The notes below the pieces were generated by a model that was not told the DNA's origin, did not search any database, and saw only the letters and a program-made list of their open reading frames with translations. 64,000 bases of DNA, taken from the NCBI GenBank assembly GCA_035771165.1, contig JAWNZC010000469.1, forward strand, positions 1,977,001-2,041,000. The letters are read 5' to 3'. The position numbers and the translations under genes are program-made. The DNA is from Paragorgia papillata (lineage: Eukaryota > Cnidaria > Anthozoa > Scleralcyonacea > Coralliidae). Positions 32,485-43,860 of this stretch are shown here, piece after piece. Each line of letters starts with the position of its first letter. Position 1 is the first letter of the stretch.

Positions 32485-35400
32485 TCAGTAAAATACTTCT
32501 ATTTCAGTTGGAGTAAAGTTGTAACTTCCAGCCAGAAGAGATTTGGTTTGTTCAGAGTCAGGTTGGTATCCTGGGGGTGATTGATATGAGTAGCCAAGGT
32601 TGGAGGATGATCCTTTATTGTGATTGGAGTTATCACTGATGAGGAAATCACGAACTCCAAAACCTCCACCAAAGGTTGGTCCCTCGTTAGGATGGCTGAT
32701 GATTGCATGTTGCTTGACGTGAACGTCGCATTTGAATGCAGGTATGTCGTCTTTATTTTTTAACGAAAACAAAAACGAGGAGTTGGACTCTTTCCAACCT
32801 CGACCTGAAATAAAATGTAAAACATTTACTCCATGTGTTCATCATATTTTCCTTTACTTCATCAATGACTTTAAAAAACATTTTAAACCAAAACAAAGAA
32901 AATTTTTAAAACAGTTCTGTCATTGAATTATCTTGAATGTACAGTTTTAGCAGAACATTATAATTTTCTACATGTTTGATATAAAATACAGAAATATAGA
33001 AAAAAAATTCAACTTCTAAAAACTAAAGTAAGGTTTCATTTGTTTAAAGTGTATATTTACTACTAAATATACTAATATGCTGTAATTACAATTAAATATA
33101 CTATTATAATTATTTTTTTACTACTCTAAATTATTTTATTGTCATAGTCAAAATGGAAATACCTTCCCACTTCTTCTTCTGTAGTTTCTTGTGTATTTCT
33201 GTATTTCTGTAGCCGGTACTGAAGCATGAGAAATCTTTTTGTTGAAAACTGTACATATAAATAGTATAATTTAGCTTTAAATGGTATTTATTGATAATAC
33301 AATGGATATTTATCCCAAATTGATACCAAGAGACGAATATACATCAAGAATTGGTGACTTTTATCACTAGACTTTCCTCATGCTTCAGTAGCAGCTACAG
33401 AAATACAGTAATACACAACCAACTACAGAAGTGGAAGTGGGAAGGTATTTTCATTTTGACTGCAAATTTAATATTTTTTCTAAATTATCATGTGTGGTCC
33501 TGATTCAAACTTGAATACTAAACTATCACGAAGTCACTGCATTTTTCATTTTTACAAAAATATCAATATTTTGGCCTATAATAGAAAATACTTTTTATGA
33601 CTTTTTGAATCTTGTGCTGCAACCTATGCTGTTAACCCATTGCTGCCTAGGATGTCTGAGGGTTCTCCTTTTGATGAGTAAAATCATCTGATATTAGCCA
33701 GAGTGAAACAATAAAGGTGTCATTTTGGCTGGCTCAGGTATCCATTAGGTTTGATGTAAAAAGGAAATTGGATGTATTTTATCTGCCAACAGACTATAAA
33801 CATATTTCATTTTTGAAAATGTAGAGTACCTGACATCAGACACCTCCACAAAGATAAGATCTCACTCCAGGATCAGGGTGGCATGGGTTACTTAAGCTGG
33901 CAGTCTTAGTGCTTGGGAGCAGCTGTGCAGACTATTGTAATTCCTGGGAAAATGATGATAAAGACTTTTTCAAAATTACGTATGTTTTTTTATAGCAGGC
34001 TTGGACCAGGCCTGGATTTACCAATTTTGGGCCTACAGGCTAAGTGTGACGACACATTTCTAGGGGGGTCCTGGGGCATGGCCCCCAGAATGTTTTTGAA
34101 TTTTGGGTCTTTGAAACAGCATTTCCGCATTTTGAGGACACTTTTGAGCAAAATATAAAGGTCTGAAATCCCATTTTTTAACAGTGGGCCGACCAAATTG
34201 TGGGCCTACAGGCTATAGCGTGCTGAGCCTATCAGTAAATCCAGGCCTGGCTTGGACTGGCCTATCTGCCAATGGCACATGCACCCCCTTTAGAATACCT
34301 CAACTGCGCCCCGTGAACTATATTTGCTAAACCATAGTCAATCGAGATATGGTCTGGAAACTCAGCTAAAGTCTTTGGTCTATCTTTTTGTTCACCTTTA
34401 TGCATTTTTGTGCACGGTGCACGGTCACTGAACACATTGTATTTTAGTATAATGAATGAATTGTCCAATAGCAACGTTTCAGTTCAATCACTCAACCGTG
34501 CTATTTAAATATTAATAAACCTAAAACAAAGGATGTGCACGGTGTAAGGTACGGTTCAACATAAAATCACAGCTCATTATAGGCGCTTTGAAGTTTGCTG
34601 AGTTTCCAGACCATATCTCGATTGACTATGGCTAAACTAGATATAAAATGATATGGCTGTCCATTGCACGTAGTTTGTTACTGAGTAATATTCTGCTTTC
34701 TTAAATTCATGTTGTGTGTGGTTGCAAGTGGTAGACAGGAGAGTTGCTGTTCTGTAAGATATATTTTATTCCAGCAAATGGTAAATCTGTTGGCCTGCAC
34801 TTTTGTGTCGTTCTTATATGAAGTTTCTGTGAGTTCATAATATGTGGGGGAACAATGGCAACAACAATCACTAATTTTGAAATCTTTCTATTTACAGAAA
34901 TATTTTGAAATCTTTCTATTTTCTATTATTTCTGTAATGCACCTCAGTAGGCCAATGTCATTATTTACTAATTTCTTTTTTAAACTGCACCCCTCTCCCT
35001 AATGGCACTGTCCCTGCATGATACAAAGCAAGTCCAACTCTGTTTTATAGTATTGTGTTCAAACGTTTGAACAATTTTGAATTTAAGAACATACCTGCCC
35101 AGTTCTGGTCTGTATATCCACCAAAAATGTAATCTCCAACTTTCACTAATGTCACTGTGGGTCCCTTATTGTCACAACATCTGTGAAAATCTTGTGCACG
35201 CCATCCATCTCTGCCAGCTCGATAACAAAGACACCATTGAAACTGATCACCCAACCACTTTTCCATTTGTTTGCCATATTCAAAATGACCATTCAAAATA
35301 ATTGAGGTATTACATAATTCACAAGGAACTGCTGCAGGACGAAATGCTAGATAAGAAAGAAAATTACATATGATTAAACCATTCCTCATTCCTGCCCGAG

Positions 35401-36920
35401 CTGGCCAATTTCAGTTCTAAAGGGCGGTGCCCTGTTTAGTGACGTCATAAACTCTTCATCAGAAACGTCGCGTTAAAAAATGTCGCGTAAAAAATGTCAC
35501 TTTATACTATGGACTCTGCGCGAGCGAGCGATGAACCAGCGAACTCGCAGACACAATCTCCGAGGCGAAGCGTTAATAAACAAAGCGTTAATAATTAGCC
35601 TTGCGTGCAGACTCTACTGTTTATATTCAATGATGTAGTTTGGACGCAGCTATATATACTAGGCTAGGAGCGCAGCTAACACCTAGAGAAATACCTCAGA
35701 CCTTGTGAAGGTTTTATCTGGGGTTGAATCAACTACCTGTACCATCTACCTTTAGTTAATTTTTCTTTCTTTTTAGTTATATAAATCTTACCAACTTTTC
35801 CCAGTTTATCCAAGAACGTCGTAACATCATTGTCGTTGATTGGGGTGCTTTGATATTCAATGTTGCCATCATGAACAGGTTTCGTATTCCATGGTCGCTC
35901 TTGTTTCATTCTTTCTATATTCTCTTCAATCATCTTTTGCGACGAAAGGATTTCTTCATCGTTGCCTTTCTCAAGAAGGTTCTTGGCTAGATTGAAAGAA
36001 CCTTTTACTTTATCCACGTGACGTTTCACTTCGGTTTCTTGTTCCACAAGTGGTTCGTGAGTTTCTTTGTATTTCTTCTCCACTTCATTCATCATTAGTT
36101 CGGCTTTCTCTTCCAGCTTTTGTGTGAAGATTTTTAAAACTTCTTCTTTCTGTCGAGTGATGTCTTTCTTTGCTTTCTTTGCATTGTCTTCCAGAGACTG
36201 TTTGGCATTTGATATCAACTCTAACGTGTCGTTGCCTTCCTTCAGACTTTCTTCCAAGATTGTACAACGCGATGCTAATAGTTCTCTTTGCTTCTCAGCC
36301 ACTTCGTCAACCGAGAGACATGAATGATTTTGCTTGATGTGATTCAAGAGCATACAATGACTACAGATCAGATCTTTACATGTCTCGCAATAGAACTCAA
36401 GGGTCTTGTTCTCATGTTTCTTGCAGTAAAGTTTTGCTCTGATCTTGCCTTGGTTCTCAGCTTGACTCAACTCGGTTATTGATAACACAGTGTGTTTCTT
36501 GTTGCTTGGCCATCTCTCGTGACACGCGAGACATTTTTCGCACATGAACATCTCACAAGTTGTACACCGTCTAACGGCTGGCTCTTGGCAATGAGAACAT
36601 TTAGAAACCTTTGCTCGTCGTTGAATCGCCATGACGTCCAGCATATTTCGGATAAAATGACTGCTCGCCATTCCTGCTACTTCATCTTTTGGTTTCAGAT
36701 TAAATTGTGACCGACATGTCGGACAGTTGAATACTTCAATCTCTTTACCAGCTGCTTCCTCACGATGGCGTTTTACAAACTTCTCTAAACAGATTTTGCA
36801 AAACGAGTGTAAGCAAGGCATTAATGTTCGTGGTTCCTTCAAAGTTTCCAAGCAAATTGGACATGTCAGTAAGGATTCTAGTTGATCAACTGGAACGGCG
36901 ACGGTTGGAGAAGTAGCCAT
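32485..36920 (-). CDS. TRIM-TLDc protein, gene D (three exons, intact, mosaic)
   Basis: Exons on the minus strand are 36920-35792, 35346-35095 and 32804-32485, joined in phase 1, 566 residues. The RING starts at C20 (TCPICLETLKEPRTLMPCLH), B-box 1 is about 108-143, B-box 2 about 166-206 (FYCETCKDLICSHCMLLNH). Up to VAEKQRE the protein matches A and C. From there the coiled coil (SRCTILEESLKEGNDTLE onward) and the first TLDc exon (AFRPAAVPCELCNTSIILNG) match E and F. The simplest reading is recombination or gene conversion near 36290. The TLDc core has RAGRDGWRAQDFHRCCDN and FGGYTDQNW. It is the only intact member with the type II coiled coil. Intron 2 holds two extra MITEs. The ubiquitin ligase role is inferred from the domains. 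Confidence 0.87.
34007..34249. mobile_element. 243-bp hAT MITE in intron 2 of gene D
   Basis: The ends CAGGCCTGGATTTAC and TAAATCCAGGCCTG are inverted, and GCTTGGAC flanks both sides (33999-34006 and 34250-34257), an 8-bp hAT target duplication. The core TAGGGGGGTCCTGGGGCATG is shared with the fragment at about 62680. Other units lack it here. Confidence 0.9.
34325..34640. mobile_element. MITE with 38-bp inverted ends in intron 2 of gene D
   Basis: GCTAAACCATAGTCAATCGA, continuing to GAAACTCAGC (about 34328-34367), is the near-perfect reverse complement of GCTGAGTTTCCAGACCATAT, continuing to GGCTAAAC (about 34598-34637). There is no open frame between. Confidence 0.8.
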
Positions 36921-37312
36921 TGTAGACAACGTTTTCTTCAAAAAGTGTAGTAGTTTCTTGTAAACTTAATCAGCAAGAGAAACTCGAAATCGTTTGACTC
37001 ACTTCAGGTCTTGGAGATCTTTCTTTCGCTTTCACAATAGTCAATTCTCGGTAAATGGTAATATGATTACTTAGTTCACAGTAAACTATGTAATATCCTG
37101 CTGTGATTGGTATTTCCGGTATATATATCCATATTCTTATATGGCCTAATATTATTTCGTTGGAGGAATTCGCCCTGGCCTGCACCACATGCATACCAGT
37201 ACATGCGTATTAAACAGTACCTAGCAACGCGATTAGGTACAAAAGCTTTCTTTTTATCTTAATTTAACGTGTAAAGCAAGGCGATATAACACAAGCGGTT
37301 TTATTTACCTCG
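36921..37312 (-). promoter_or_regulatory. Upstream region of gene D (cut short)
   Basis: This matches the upstream region of A and E, with the RFX-like CCTAGCAAC at 37220-37228 and a TATATATA stretch at about 37120. It stops at TTATTTAC (37308), before the ATGTGCGATTACAC segment that the other copies keep. D is more diverged here than A, E or the orphan copy at 43518. Confidence 0.5.
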
Positions 37313-37719
37313 AGTCAGCTCGCAGTGCTCGGAAGAAGCTTTCTGATTGGCTAGATGCTTTACGTCATAATATTTTGATTGCATGTTCAAGCCTAATTTT
37401 ATTTTTAATGTGAAATTGTTAAAGTTGCTTTTTGCTATGCTAATATACGTTTTTAAACTTGTGCAAATGACTAATATACATGTGCTTTAGCAATCTTTGT
37501 AAAGCGTCAGGGGTGATTGCTCTCCCAAAATGATAAGAAGAAAATAATTTCGGGCACTTTCGATATGTACTAATGTGAACAGTAAAACAGCAAAATTCAT
37601 AACTTAATTTATGACTGAAAAATACGACTTAAAAATAGAGTATAGGCACTTAGTTTTTTTGACAAAAATCCATGGCTCACAAACTGAATTGGCCGGGCTG
37701 CTACGCCTATGATCGTTAG

Positions 37720-37956
37720 GGGCTGTTCACACGAGACCGGGTTATCTCGGGGGGGGGGGGGTAGGGATAACTCGGGGGCTAGGGTTACCCTATCGCTCCG
37801 ACCGAGTTGTCCCTATCCCCCGAGTTATCTCGGTCTCATGTGAACGGTTTACTTTTTTAACATGGAAATAAACTAACACTTAGTTATCTCCGGGAATAGG
37901 GATAACCCTACCCCCCCCCCCCCCCCCAAGATAACTCGCCTCATGTGAACAGGCCC
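37720..37956. mobile_element. 237-bp MITE with G- and C-runs, TTAG on both sides
   Basis: GGGCTGTTCACACGAG at the left pairs with CTCATGTGAACAGGCCC at the right, and TTAG flanks both (37716-37719 and 37957-37960). The interior holds repeated GTTATCTCGG / TAGGGATAAC motifs and long G and C homopolymers. Confidence 0.75.
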
Positions 37957-38089
37957 TTAGTGTAGAACCCCTAAAATGAAGCCCTGTAAAGTGAGCAAAC
38001 CAACTTATACAAGTGTGCATGGTAAGCGTAATAAGTATAGAAACCGCACCAATGCAGAGTAAGCATAGCATTAGCATACCAAGCGTAAC

Positions 38090-38838
38090 GGTCGCAACAG
38101 TCGCAACAGTCGCAGTGGTCGCAACAGTCGCAGTGTTCGCAGTGGTCGCAGTGGTCGCAGTGGTCGCAACAGTCGCAGTGGTCGCAGTGGTCGCAACAGT
38201 CGCAGTGGTCGCAGTGGTCGCAGTGGTCGCAGTGGTCGCAGTGGTCGCAACAGTCGCAGTGGTCGCAGTGGTCGCAGTGGTCGCAACAGTCGCAGTGGTC
38301 GCAGTGGTCGCAACAGTCGCAGTGGTCGCAGTGGTCGCAACAGTCGCAGTGGTCGCAGTGGTCGCAACGGTCGCAGTGGTCGCAACAGTCGCAGTGGTCG
38401 CAATAGTCGCAGTGGTCGCAGTGGTCGGAACAGTCGCAGTGGTCGCAGTGGTCGCAACAGTCGCAGTGGTCGCAGTGGTCGCAGTGGTCGCAACGGTCGC
38501 AACAGTCCCAGTGGTCGCAGTGGTCGCAGTGGTCGCAACAAATTCCTGCCAGAAGATGATTTGAATCGACGTTAGAATTTGCAAATTTAGTTTATGTCTG
38601 TGGTCGCAGTGGTCGCAACAGTCGCAGTGGTCGCAACAGTCGCAGTGGTCGCAGTGGTCGCAACAGTCGCAGTGGTCGCAACAGTCGCAGCGGTCGCAAT
38701 GGTCGCAGTCGTCGCAGTGGTCGCAGTGGTCGCAACAGTCGCAGTGGTCGCAATAGTCGCAGTGGTCGCAACTAATTCCTGCCAGAAGAAGATTTGAATC
38801 GACGTTAGAATTTGCAAATTTAGTTTATGTCTGTGAAC
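38090..38838. repeat. GTGGTCGCA minisatellite in two blocks
   Basis: A 9-bp unit, GTGGTCGCA or ACAGTCGCA, fills 38090-38530 and 38602-38772. Each block is followed by the same 65-bp spacer (AATTCCTGCCAGAAGA onward to TTTAGTTTATGTCTGTG), so a larger unit was duplicated. The long frames on both strands (TVATTA, VVAVVA, RPLRPL) are artefacts. Confidence 0.95.
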
Positions 38839-39062
38839 AAGTTGTTAACAAGTTGTAACAATGTTGTTATTCCATCAAGTTGCTACAAGGTTGTCGCCGC
38901 AAACTTGTAGCAACTTTACATTCAGGCGATTTCAGACTTGTTGGGACATCTTGTAACAAGTCTGATGAAGTCGTCAACGGTACCTTGTTACAAGATGCTA
39001 ACAAATTGTTCCGCAGGTTGGTTGTTGTTTTAGGCAGAGATTTGTGAACTGTTGAAAACACA
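38830..39062. repeat. ACAAGTTG-rich repeat
   Basis: Many direct and inverted copies of AACAAGTTG and CTTGTAAC/CTTGTTACAAG occur between 38836 and 39030. They suggest a transposon remnant with internal short repeats. No gene is seen. Confidence 0.55.
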
Positions 39063-39372
39063 CATTTATTAATTTAATTTTACCAATAAAATCCTGGATG
39101 TGTACAACTCAATCATTTTAAGCCCACGTGTCCTATTAAAAAGTTCTATATATGCTTAAAACACATACCGCACTCTGAACAACAAACACTTAAATTTTTT
39201 GTCGTTTGTAAAATATCTTTTCTTGCATGAAGAATAAAATCCTACAAAATGAGAAAATTTAGTTTAAAGTTTTTGTTTATGGTTAAGGACGTAATTTGAT
39301 TTCCCCTTGCTTATAAAGTCTCACTATTCATGAAAATTTGAATAGGAGTAAACTTTAAATGAAATACAAATC

Positions 39373-39521
39373 GAAATATAGTAAGCTTTGAATACTGCCG
39401 AAAATATTTAACGTAGTTTCTAACGTTTCGAGCGAAGGCCCTTCGTCAGAGAGAAACGTGAAAAAACGTTTGAAACTACGTTCAATATTTTCGGCAGTAC
39501 TCAAACGTTACTATATTTCGA
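39373..39521. mobile_element. Palindromic MITE, CTCGAAACG family
   Basis: CGAAATATAGTAAGCTTTGA and ACTGCCGAAAATATTTAACG pair with CGTTCAATATTTTCGGCAGT and ACGTTACTATATTTCG. The core TCGAGCGAAGGCCCTTCGTC is a short hairpin. It is related to the elements in the unit flanks at 9800-10020. Confidence 0.8.
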
Positions 39522-39811
39522 CACTGCCTACGCTTTTCACTGCAGTTTGAAATGAGATACTAAGCCAAATCACACGTGGTATGCATAACATGAACTATTA
39601 GAAGTCAGGGCCGTCAAGACCCGGGATGGTTCCATGAACAGCGTGTATCTCGCGATACTTGTGTCGACTTATTTTAATACCAAATTCAATAGCATTTAGT
39701 AGCGCAAACAGTTTTAAATTTCTGTTGAACTCTGCCTCTCGTCGTTCGGTTATATTTTGCCGCGCGCGCGAAATCTCGGCATACGAAAGTCCATAGGCTA
39801 ACTAATCTTCA

Positions 39812-39860
39812 GTGAACGTAACAAAGCATGTATAGCCTATACATGCTTTGTTACGTTCAC
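39812..39860. repeat. Perfect 24-bp palindrome, 1-nt spacer
   Basis: GTGAACGTAACAAAGCATGT then ATAG (39812-39835) is exactly inverted at 39837-39860. The left copy is the inner end of the transposon arm, so the right copy is an extra inverted duplicate. Confidence 0.95.
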
Positions 39861-40586
39861 CCAGGGGCGTACATATCAATTTTGGCTGGGGGGGTGTAGT
39901 TTCAAAATGAGACCGACTCACCGACTAATCAATGATACGTAAATACAGCCGAAATTCGTTGTATGACTGACTACCACGCATAGAAATTAGTGTGATCCTG
40001 ATCATTAATAATAATAACTTCTTTATTTAAACTGATAAAAAAACAATCAGTTAATGAATATTAGCTGGTATAAATCGGTAACCAGTATTAATACAATAAA
40101 TTTTAAAATATTGCTCTGTCTATGTCTATATACTATCTAAATTAATTTACAATAGAAAGTATATATTATATATCTGCATGATCTATATCATATGTATAGA
40201 AAAATATCATAAATATTTAAAAATATTTAGTAAAATAGAATACTATATATCAGTTTATGCTACAGCGATGTTCGTGACTCGTGAGCATCTGTTTCTAAAA
40301 GAAACTTTAAAATATTGTTTTTAAAAGAAGACAATGTATTTAAGTCTCGCAAGTGTTTTGACAAAGCGTTCCACTCTTTCGCTGCCGAACATTAAAATGA
40401 CGACTCGCCCTTAATTAAGGTTTTAAGGATTATAGAACGCCTGAACGTGCAGAGTGCTGTGAATCCAGTGACAATTTGGAGTTTATAAAGCTGATAATAT
40501 GTACACTGCCAGAGTGCCAGCACATGTACCTATAATATTTTTATTTGTTATGGCGATTATATAAGCCTAATGAAGTAATCTATGAT

Positions 40587-41481
40587 TTAAGTCTTCATAT
40601 TTTCATCAAGCGTCCGCGTTTTAGTCAGTTTTGACCACCGATCAGCGATTTTGTCAAGATCTATCGTGTCCGTTAGATCGCGCTCACACGCAAGAGTCAA
40701 GAGCTCAGTGAGGCGTTCCTGGTTCATTACTGAACGCATTACTGTTTTCACTAATTTGAGCTTTGAAAAACTGCGCTCAGCGGATGCGGATGTGACGGGA
40801 ACCGTAAGCAGCAATCTGAAACATCGCCTAGTCAGTGGAAACAACGTTTCACTTCGGGATTTCAGATAAACCAGGACGTCGTTGACTGATCGAATTTCCT
40901 CGTGGTTTGTTTCCAGATGGCAACGGAAAGTTGTCAGTTCGGTGTCTACTGCATCCGCATCTGGCCGCATCGACACTGGAAACATGCCACATAACTTATG
41001 CAATGCTGTGTTGTCGACTAGGCCATTGTAGGGTGGTTGGAGCAAGGTCATGACCGGTTGGAGAATGTTCGTCACAGCCTCCAGGTTTGCCTTTAGTGCA
41101 TTTATTTGCGCATCAAGTACTGCAACGAATTCCTTCCTGTAATGGTTCACCATGCAGACCAAGATTTGCTGCTGTTTCTGGATGATCGTCGATACGGCGG
41201 GGCTTCTTGCGTTGGCGATGGTGCCTGTTGTATTCGGCATCGGGAACGATGCCATGTTGTTCGGCCACAGACTTAGCTGCATGTATCTGATTGTCGAGGC
41301 CGTCATTGTCGTTGCGAATGTGCTCGAGGGTTGCGATGGTTACCTTGAAACTTTCGATGGTATCAATGATATTCATGTCGATACCTTGAACTTCTGTGGT
41401 CAAGCACTTGGTTTTACCCATGACGTTTTTCATGAACATCAACATCACCACGAAGTTGAAGGACTTCATCTTATCCTGCAA
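40587..41481 (-). pseudogene. hAT-family transposase C-terminal part (ZMYM1-like), decayed
   Basis: The frame at 41306-40587 ends with RCFRLLLTVPVTSASAERSF followed by SKLKLVKTVMRSVMNQERLT, the classic hAT C-terminal dimerisation motif (P-x-S-A-S-A-E-R-x-F-S). A second frame, 41481-41113, carries the preceding helical part (VQGIDMNIIDTIESFKVTIA and ASEI-like helices). The two are linked by a frameshift near 41150-41300. The zinc finger and most of the RNase H-like catalytic core are absent. Comparable proteins are the ZMYM1-like hAT transposases common in invertebrate genomes. It is inactive. Confidence 0.8.
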
Positions 41482-41989
41482 TGCCCTGCGAGCGGTTCAC
41501 CTATAGGAAATGCGTATATGTATTCTAGAGCGCTATTATTTGATCGCGCCATTGTAGCAGAGCATAGTTAATATATATCAGCAGACAGTCGTTACGACGA
41601 GAAATGTCAGTCATAACGTATTTCGAGATATCTCTTCTTAACGTTTGGTAGACGTTCGTCCGAGCATTGAGTTTGACAAAAGATACATTACGCCAAGCTC
41701 GACATGTATACGTGTACGTGTATACAACTTATCATATCTCTTCTTAGTTTCTTATCACTGCTATATGCTTTGTTACGTTTACTAACAAAATTAGTTAGCC
41801 TCTGGGCTAGAGACATCATCTCTTTCGTATGCCGAGATTTCAATGCAACCGAACGGCGATAGTCGAAGGCACCTAATTTACATGGGAGAGGCAGAGTTCA
41901 ACAGAAATTTAAAACTGTTTGCGCTACTAAATGCTATTGAATTTGGTAGTAAAATAAGTCGATACAAGTATCGCGAGACACACGCTGTT

Positions 41990-43493
41990 AATATAGACTT
42001 AGATATACGCGGGTAAAGTTACAAGTCAAGAGATAAAAATTCTGCAGTTTTGGTCATTGTTATTAGATCTACTATACTGTAGCCTATAATAACAATGTAG
42101 AGTTTTCACCCAAAAAATTGAGATGAAAAATGAGACAAAAAAAATAGTCCAATAGTCCAGTCCATGTTTTACCCTATGCCGATTTATATAAACTTTATAT
42201 TAAAACGCACCATCGCACGCGTAAATAAATTAAGTTCAAAATTATCGCATATTCTCCGAAAGAAAATAAATGTAATATGAATATAATATCTTTTTTTTTG
42301 GTCATGCTTTTTTCGTCGCCGACCATCACACATAAAGTTTAATATAGGCGCTTTTTGTGAAGTCTGAAATGAGGTCATTTTGAACTTATATAACCAGCGA
42401 AGACCATGTAGGTGCATATTAAATGTAGCCAGCAGAACTGGCGTTTGAGGAGCGCGGTTGTCACTAGTACTCTTGAAAACCTTGTTTTGTACTTTGTAAC
42501 GCAACCTAAGATCGGACCACACATTTAGTTGGGTTTTTTTTGAAAGATTGAGACTAGATATAAATTAACTGATTGGCGCTTTCCGACGTGTGCCTTTGGC
42601 ATAAATTCCAATGACCGCCAATGCATCCTTTAAAAACCATTTCACAAGACTTTCTGTCTATACTGTAATATCATCAGATCTCCCCACTTCCGAGTGAAAA
42701 GCCTGTACAAGAGTTAACCCTTTTCCATCTAGGGTTTTGTCATTAATTAACGAGTAAAATCGTCTGACAAACTGACGGAACCACCTTGGCCTTGCGAAAA
42801 TATAGTTGTTCGAAAGTTAAGATAAATGAACTGATAGTGATTTGCCATACTTTCAAACCCGAGCCGCCCGTGGTTTTTGACAACGTTATTCTATCTAGCC
42901 ACTACGGTTAAACGTGTAATTTATCAGAAATGTTGAGATAAATTAACTAATTTATATAAGTTTTTTCCGACTTTTCCCGTTGGCGAACATTTAAGATCCG
43001 ACGCTCATTCACCATGAGACACATAGAACTATCTTTTTACTTAACGTCTTATATAATCGTCTTATATAATAACTCAATTTCTGAACTTCACTAGTGCAGT
43101 TTAAATATAGGATGCCATTCTTTGTTTAAATCGTCACCATTCCAAAAGGAAAGAGATACTAGTTTCTACACAAGCACCGGTGTTTAATCGAGACTACAAC
43201 TCACTTATGAACGAATCATACACTGGAAACTGACCAATGCTATACTTCAGAACAACGCAATATTCAGGCTTACCTTTTCCATATGTTAATTTAAATGTGT
43301 TCCAATAAAGCAGAGATGCAGATCGAGTATCCAAAATGGTGTAGCAGTTTAACGCTGTCGTTTGAGGAAGATACGAACAACGAAGTAAAGAATGTGAAGT
43401 GCGCGCTGCTCGCCACAGGATACGTTGAAAATAATTTTTGATTGGCTGCGACCATTGCGACTTTTTAGTTTCATTGACCAATCACAATCGGCG
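41990..43493. other. AT-rich stretch, no gene recognised
   Basis: No open frame above about 110 codons, no domain, and no clear inverted repeat were seen. GACCAATCACAATCGG near 43476 contains CCAAT-type motifs close to the right end of the 6.2-kb block. Confidence 0.4.
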
Positions 43494-43517
43494 TTCCGAG
43501 CACTGCGAGCTTACTGG

Positions 43518-43860
43518 CTGTGATTGGTATTCCGGTGTATATTTCCATATTCTTATATAGCCTAATATTATTTCATTGGAGGAGTCCGCCCTGGCCTGCA
43601 CCACATGCATACCAGTACATGCGTATTAAACAGTACCTAGCAACGCGATTAGGTACAAAAGCTTTCTTTTTATCTTAATTTAACGTGTAAAGCAAGGCGA
43701 TATAACACAAGCGGTTTTATTTACATGTGCGATTACACTTAAAGATGCATTCAACGATGTGATTTATTCCTGCATTTCATTATGTTAAACACCGCAATAT
43801 AACCGGTCTCACGATACCTGGGGGTATTAAACGAACGAATAAACGAATTAAATCATATTA
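43518..43860 (-). promoter_or_regulatory. Orphan copy of the TRIM-TLDc upstream region
   Basis: From CTGTGATTGGTATTCCGGTG to about 43860 the sequence is nearly identical to the upstream region of gene A (including GGAGTCCGCC, where D and E have GAATTCGCC). No exon 1 follows on the minus strand: the copy stops at 43518. It is therefore a promoter without a gene, beside the spacer of unit E. Confidence 0.7.

Larger units (their letters stand above)
29956..37312 (-). repeat. Duplicated TRIM-TLDc unit D
   Basis: Collinear with units E and F from CTATTCTCTCCATAACCACC through 3' flank, gene D and its upstream region. Compared with E and F it lacks a stretch that includes the 183-bp MITE: the sequence jumps from GTCAGTAA to CACAACAAAATC at about 30220. 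The unit ends at 37312 in the upstream region, at TTATTTAC, where an unrelated 6.2-kb block begins. Confidence 0.85.
39637..41989. mobile_element. 2.35-kb transposon with about 200-bp inverted ends and hAT remnant
   Basis: The left arm (39637-39835, AACAGCGTGT, TCTCGCGATACTTGT, CAATAGCATTTAGTAGCGCA, AATCTCGGCATACGAAAG) is inverted at 41765-41989 with a few indels. Between them lies a decayed transposase on the minus strand. An inner terminus CAGGGGCGTACATATCAATT followed by GGGGGG at 39862 looks like a hAT end, so a hAT may be nested. No outer target duplication is clear. Confidence 0.65.
37317..43511. mobile_element. 6.2-kb accessory block with 18-bp perfect inverted ends
   Basis: AGCTCGCAGTGCTCGGAA (37317-37334) is exactly inverted at 43494-43511. 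Outside both ends lie copies of the TRIM-TLDc upstream region. Inside are a MITE, the GTGGTCGCA minisatellite, a palindromic MITE and a hAT remnant. Whether this is one large element, or a rearrangement whose ends happen to share a short inverted repeat, cannot be decided here. Confidence 0.4.

Noticed and set aside
41152..41571. Plus-strand 139-codon frame opposite the hAT remnant
   Set aside because: It is the shadow of the minus-strand transposase frame, which carries the recognisable motif.
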